Shown here piece by piece: positions 60,769 through 64,000 of a stretch of 64,000 nt of DNA. The stretch's first letter is position 1, and each line of letters starts with the position of its first letter. Source of the stretch: Limiplasma sp045538465 (GTDB lineage Bacteria; Bacillota; Clostridia; Christensenellales; Aristaeellaceae); assembly GCA_045538465.1 (NCBI GenBank), contig JAZSRK010000078.1:1-64000 (forward strand). The letters run 5' to 3'. Below the pieces are notes generated by a model. The model was given only the letters and a program-made list of their open reading frames with translations, ran no database searches and was not told the origin of the DNA. Position numbers and translations under genes: made by a program.

Positions 60769-60834
60769 TCCGTTTTCTCCGAAACGCGCCATGAGATTCA
60801 AGCTTCAAACAGATACGCATGAGGAGGTTCCAAG

Positions 60835-61998
60835 ATGAAAAAGTTCTTTTCGATCCTGTTGACCCTTGCGTTGCTGTGCGCCCCGCTGGCGCTGGCGGAG
60901 GGCGACGCCTATGTCCGGGCCGAGGCGGGCGAACCCGTGCGCCTCGGCGACCTGGCCTTCGAGCCGCAGTTGTTCACCGACATCTATGAGAGCTGGAATC
61001 TGCTGTCCGCCAGCACCAACGACCCCTTCCCGGCCCAGGGCGAGTTGTACCTTGTGCGCTTTGCCGTCGCGGAAGGCGGCGAGGCCGTGACCCCGGAGCA
61101 GATCGAAGACGAGATCGCCCCGGCGATGAGCCTTTATGCCGAATCCGAGGGCAGCGCCAGCCGCATCTATCAGGTGGTGACGCCCGACGACCAGCCGACG
61201 CGGGTGTTCGACATCCTGTTCTGCTGCGAAAACTACTATACCCTTGAGGACCTGGACCTGCTGTGCGACGGCGCGCTCTATCCGCTGGACGGCCTGCCGA
61301 CGGACGGGGAGAAGCTGCCCCTGCCCACGGCGGAGGAGCTGGCCATCGAGGCGCTGAACGCGCTGCACAGGCGGGCTGTCAATGAGACCGGCGCTTCTAT
61401 CGACGAAGCGGCCTGTACCGGGGATGTGGTCGTTGCCATTTATAGCGCCTCCAGGGAGGATGCCTCGCCCAGCCAGGTGCTGACCGCGGATTCCGAAGAC
61501 AGTTATGATCTGGTTTTCCCCCGGGAATACCGGGCGGCGAGCCTCGAGACCGCCCGCTGGGTGGCGGTCATCCATCCTACCTATTTGCAGGTAGGATGGT
61601 ACAGCGGCATCGCCGGCGGCGCGGCCAACGAGACGACCACGTGGCTTTCGCTGTTTGACATGGAAACGGGGAAAATCTATGAGGAGAAGGTGGCGACGGA
61701 GCAGCCGCCCCAGACCATCACCGTGCAGACCATCAACGGCTTTCCCGTGTCCTCCGGCGCCAGCGGCGAGTACCGCAAGGAAAGGGCGGTGGAGCGGCTG
61801 GCTGTACTGGTTCAGGCCGCGCGCACCGCGCACACGCCGGACCCGACACAGGAGCCCACGCCGGAACCCACCCCAGAGCCGACTCCCGAACCTACTCCGG
61901 AACCCACGCCCGAACCGACGCCGGACCCGACACAGGAAATCCGGCTGAACCATGGGCAGGAATTTCTGCGCATACTTTTTGATCTGCTCATCAGATAG
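60835..61998 (+). CDS. Secreted protein with Pro-Thr repeat tail, end likely rearranged
   Basis: A 387-aa exported protein: signal peptide KKFFSILLTLALLCAPLALAEG, a globular region without recognised domain, and a C-terminal run of PTPE repeats (about 61840-61930). After the repeats the frame leaves PTQEIRLNHGQEF and stops at 61998. In another frame just beyond, TPEPTPVPES resumes and leads to a kinase-LRR-like tail, so a short rearranged segment seems to have cut the original protein. GAGGAGG lies 8 nt before ATG. An 11-bp perfect inverted repeat lies inside the coding sequence at 61572-61599. Confidence 0.75.
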   Translation: MKKFFSILLTLALLCAPLALAEGDAYVRAEAGEPVRLGDLAFEPQLFTDIYESWNLLSASTNDPFPAQGELYLVRFAVAEGGEAVTPEQIEDEIAPAMSLYAESEGSASRIYQVVTPDDQPTRVFDILFCCENYYTLEDLDLLCDGALYPLDGLPTDGEKLPLPTAEELAIEALNALHRRAVNETGASIDEAACTGDVVVAIYSASREDASPSQVLTADSEDSYDLVFPREYRAASLETARWVAVIHPTYLQVGWYSGIAGGAANETTTWLSLFDMETGKIYEEKVATEQPPQTITVQTINGFPVSSGASGEYRKERAVERLAVLVQAARTAHTPDPTQEPTPEPTPEPTPEPTPEPTPEPTPDPTQEIRLNHGQEFLRILFDLLIR

Positions 61999-61999
61999 C

Positions 62000-62218
62000 G
62001 CGACGACGCCCGAACCGACGCCGGTGCCGGAATCCATCCTCGGGCTGAACGGGCTGTATGATCGCGCGCAACGATTCCTGGGCAGCACGGACCCGCAGGA
62101 GATCGTATCCGGGCTGTTTGCCGGAACGGACGTGGAAATCCAGGTAACGGAAAATTGGAAAAATCATAAATCCTTTCAAGGTGGGCAGCCTGCCCACCTT
62201 TTTTGCCGTGCTTTCTGA
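62000..62218 (+). pseudogene. 3' fragment of a second kinase-LRR-type gene
   Basis: The frame reads TTPEPTPVPESILGLNGLYD, then SGLFAGTDVEIQVTEN, which closely matches the end of the gene at 57226-58833 (RALFEGTDVQVNVTEN, then stop). The stop position is changed to TGG here and the frame runs on into the terminator. No kinase part or start is present. Confidence 0.65.
62178..62204 (+). terminator. GGTGGGCAG hairpin, copy 3
   Basis: AAGGTGGGCAG-C-CTGCCCACCTT with TTTT after it. It is followed by CTTTCTGATATGATG, a -10-like box, as at copy 2. Confidence 0.9.
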
Positions 62219-62272
62219 TATGATGAAAAGAAGAATGGAAAGGCGTTTGCATGAAAAAGGAGCGGATTGAAC

Positions 62273-63082
62273 ATGAAGAAAGCCCTGTTGCCCGTCATGC
62301 TGATCCTGTCTGTCTGCCTGCTGAGCGGATGCGGCGGACCTACGGAATCCAAACCGGAAGAATTTACAATTGTGGATGGCGTCGTTACAGGCTATACGGG
62401 GAAGGCCTCGGAAATCGTGATCCCCGACGGCGTGACGGCCATTGGCAAGGAAGCGTTTAAAAACGCGAATATCAACAGCGTGGTGATTCCGGACAGCTGC
62501 ACGCAAATCCTGGGCCAGGCATTTTTGAACTGCAAAAAGCTGACCCGCGTGGTACTGCCAGATAACGGGATCAGTCTGGGGCCGCAGTGTTTTTATAATT
62601 GCACGGCCATCAAGGAAATCAATATTCCTGAATCCGCGGTGTTTTTTCATTCTCCTTTCAGCTATACGGCGGATTTCCACGATATCGTGCCCAGCCCCGG
62701 CTGGTTCATGATCCCCACTTCTCCCAATCCTACCAGCACCTTGACCCTCATCAGCATGCACAAGGCAGAAACAGGCATGCTTCGCCTGACCTTTCTCCAG
62801 GGTATGGGCAAAACGATTCCTGTTACCATCAACGCTGAAAGCGGCACAGTTCAGAACAGCCCGAAAGCAGGCTTCAGCGCCACGCTGGTGCTGCCCGACG
62901 GAAGCATGGTCAAATCCGCTGACAGCGAAGTAATCATGGATATGGAAGAGAAGAACTACTTCTTCATCTTCGATTTTGATACGGATGTCCGTCCCACGGA
63001 AATTATCCTGGACAGCACCAGGAAGACCGTTGTACTGAACGGTGCTTCCTGGGCTGAGTATCAGCCTTGGGAAAAGCATTAA
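62273..63082 (+). CDS. BspA-like leucine-rich repeat lipoprotein
   Basis: A 269-aa surface lipoprotein. The signal peptide ends in the lipobox LLSGC. Residues about 28-120 are LRR_5/BspA repeats: EFTIVDGVVTGYTGKASEIVIPDGVTAIGKEAFKN, VVIPDSCTQILGQAFLNC and VVLPDN..LGPQCFYNC. The C-terminal half is a separate beta-rich region with no recognised domain. AAGGAG lies about 10 nt before ATG 62273, which is preferred to an upstream TTG. BspA-type proteins bind host or microbial surfaces. It is headed by hairpin copy 3 and its promoter-like box. Confidence 0.82.
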   Translation: MKKALLPVMLILSVCLLSGCGGPTESKPEEFTIVDGVVTGYTGKASEIVIPDGVTAIGKEAFKNANINSVVIPDSCTQILGQAFLNCKKLTRVVLPDNGISLGPQCFYNCTAIKEINIPESAVFFHSPFSYTADFHDIVPSPGWFMIPTSPNPTSTLTLISMHKAETGMLRLTFLQGMGKTIPVTINAESGTVQNSPKAGFSATLVLPDGSMVKSADSEVIMDMEEKNYFFIFDFDTDVRPTEIILDSTRKTVVLNGASWAEYQPWEKH

Positions 63083-63166
63083 AGCGGCAAAGCTATCTTC
63101 AGTACGTCCTATCGCTGACGAGCCAGAGTTGGAAGCACCGATACAAACACTTCGGAGAAAAAAGAC

Positions 63167-63637
63167 ATGAAGAAAATCGGGAAATGTCTTTATGACGAAG
63201 CAGGCATTTGTCCTGCATGCGGCAGGATCATGCGTTCTGTGCGCTATTATGAAGGAGAAAAGGATAGAACCGTCAATATGGGGACCAGCGGAAGGTACAC
63301 CCATTACAGCACTTCTTATAAAAACATTAAAGAAAAACTGGCGGGCTACTGCGAAAACTGCGACAGGAACGCCTTCAACGCCAAGGAAGAAAACTGGCCA
63401 AAGCCCGGATGCAGATGCATGGTCTGCGGAGAGACCAATGAAAATGGCGTGCATAACTGGGAATCTGTTACCGAGGGCGGATATACAAATATCGCCGTCT
63501 GCCGGATCTGCGGGAAACGGGATGAATCCAAAAAGATTTCTGTAGCGGAAATAGAGCGGGCAGACCGTGAAATGGAGCGGGCTATGGAATGGAATGATTC
63601 CGCCCATGATATGGCGGCCAAAGGGTTCAGACGCTGA
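63167..63637 (+). CDS. Small cytosolic zinc-ribbon protein, unknown function
   Basis: A 156-aa protein without signal or membrane helix. Four CxxC pairs (ICPACGRI, YCENCDRN, CMVCGET, VCRICGKR) suggest two zinc-binding knuckles. The C-terminus is a charged helix (SVAEIERADREMERAMEW). CGGAGA lies 10 nt before ATG. It is probably co-transcribed with the next gene. No family is recognised. Confidence 0.75.
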   Translation: MKKIGKCLYDEAGICPACGRIMRSVRYYEGEKDRTVNMGTSGRYTHYSTSYKNIKEKLAGYCENCDRNAFNAKEENWPKPGCRCMVCGETNENGVHNWESVTEGGYTNIAVCRICGKRDESKKISVAEIERADREMERAMEWNDSAHDMAAKGFRR

Positions 63638-63650
63638 TAAGCAGGTAAGG

Positions 63651-63710
63651 AGCGCGGCAGAATGAAAAAAAACAAAAAGGAGCGCGGCAGAATGAAAAAA
63701 AACAAAAAGG
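63651..63710 (+). repeat. Perfect 30-bp tandem duplication of ribosome site and start codon
   Basis: Two identical 30-bp units (63651-63680 and 63681-63710) each contain GGAGCGCGGCAG spaced to ATGAAAAAAAACAAAAAGG. Both ATGs are in the same frame. Confidence 0.95.
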
Positions 63711-64000
63711 TGGGGTTATACCTTGCGATCGGAATCATGGTTCTTGCTTGGATTGGTGGTATCATCTTTGCGTTAAACCACACGCCCAGGAATGAAAACC
63801 GGAATCTCAAACTCGTGTTTGACTATGCGGGTTTTACACAGACGCAGTATGTCGGGAGCGTGACGTTTAAGAAGAATTTTGATGATGTTTCACTGAAAAT
63901 CGTATACCACCCGGATAGAAGATTCTACAGCGGAGGGCCCGGGGCTATTACCTGTGACGTTCGGCTGACCGATGAGGACGGAAATTCTGTGAGTTCGGTC
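63662..64000 (+). CDS. Membrane-anchored protein, 3' end beyond the window
   Basis: The frame opens at ATG 63662 (or the duplicated ATG 63692) and runs off the window. Basic MKKNKK is followed by one transmembrane helix (VGLYLAIGIMVLAWIGGIIFALN), then an extracytoplasmic part (LVFDYAGFTQTQYVGSV, DDVSLKIVYHPD) that has the look of a beta-sandwich. Both starts have AAGGAG at the right distance because of the 30-bp duplication. Starting at the first ATG adds ten residues. Family unknown. Confidence 0.7.
   Translation, partial: MKKNKKERGRMKKNKKVGLYLAIGIMVLAWIGGIIFALNHTPRNENRNLKLVFDYAGFTQTQYVGSVTFKKNFDDVSLKIVYHPDRRFYSGGPGAITCDVRLTDEDGNSVSSV

Noticed and set aside
61930..62000. Protein-like minus-strand reading (SDEQIKKYAQKFLPMVQ) within the rearranged segment
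   Set aside because: Too short to assign and without start or stop signals; may be chance, though it could be the inserted piece.

Overview
This window looks like the chromosome of a Gram-positive gut-type anaerobe of the Clostridia. The signs are strong AGGAGG ribosome sites, sortase and LPxTG-like surface biology, a Tn1549/CTn-type conjugation module, a type II-A CRISPR system, and ABC-F, MATE and YczE-type proteins. No rRNA or other marker allows a genus call.

The left part (1-21.3 kb) is mostly ordinary chromosome. It holds the end of pgi; a leftward three-gene cassette of SAM methyltransferase, RNA ligase and HD-Pnk, which reads as an RNA end-healing and sealing pathway; a sugar-phosphate isomerase; a 137-bp MITE-like element; a MATE exporter; and an ABC-F ATPase. 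A complete type II-A CRISPR-Cas locus follows, all on the minus strand (cas9-cas1-cas2-csn2-array). Its tracrRNA lies on the plus strand, divergent from cas9, and is driven by a perfect TTGACA-N17-TATAAT promoter that overlaps the cas9 start. Beyond it are a metallophosphoesterase, an MFS transporter, and a graveyard: a YczE-family gene with an in-frame amber codon, a 3' remnant of rtcB with an amber codon at its conserved Trp, and a tyrosine recombinase with two apparent 1-nt frameshifts.

At 21.32 kb the 3' part of a tRNA-Val gene, with its terminator, is cut off inside the anticodon arm. From here an integrative conjugative element (ICE) of the Tn1549/CTn family runs rightwards. It carries ParA/ParB, a replication-initiator-like protein, class B sortase and a 2117-residue thioester/Cna-B adhesin. 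Next come PcfB, VirD4, Maff2, VirB6-like, PrgI, VirB4, NlpC/P60, DUF4315, DUF4366, topoisomerase III and YodL/DUF4316. A 2632-residue methylase-helicase follows with TnpV overprinted in another frame, then DUF3849, MobC, a CD1845-like protein and the relaxase. Several transfer genes have hairpins directly before the Shine-Dalgarno sequence. Three (sortase, topoisomerase, relaxase) appear to start at ATA, ACG and ATC. No intact tRNA or second att copy was seen to the right, so the right end of the element is not fixed here.

From about 56.8 kb the codon use becomes markedly G+C-rich. The genes form modules separated by three nearly identical terminator hairpins, each followed by a promoter-like sequence: an HTH regulator with a kinase-LRR membrane protein that lacks the usual catalytic lysine, several small secreted proteins or lipoproteins, a fragment of a second kinase-LRR-type gene, and zinc-ribbon proteins. 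The last gene runs off the window and begins with a 30-bp tandem duplication of its own ribosome site and start codon.
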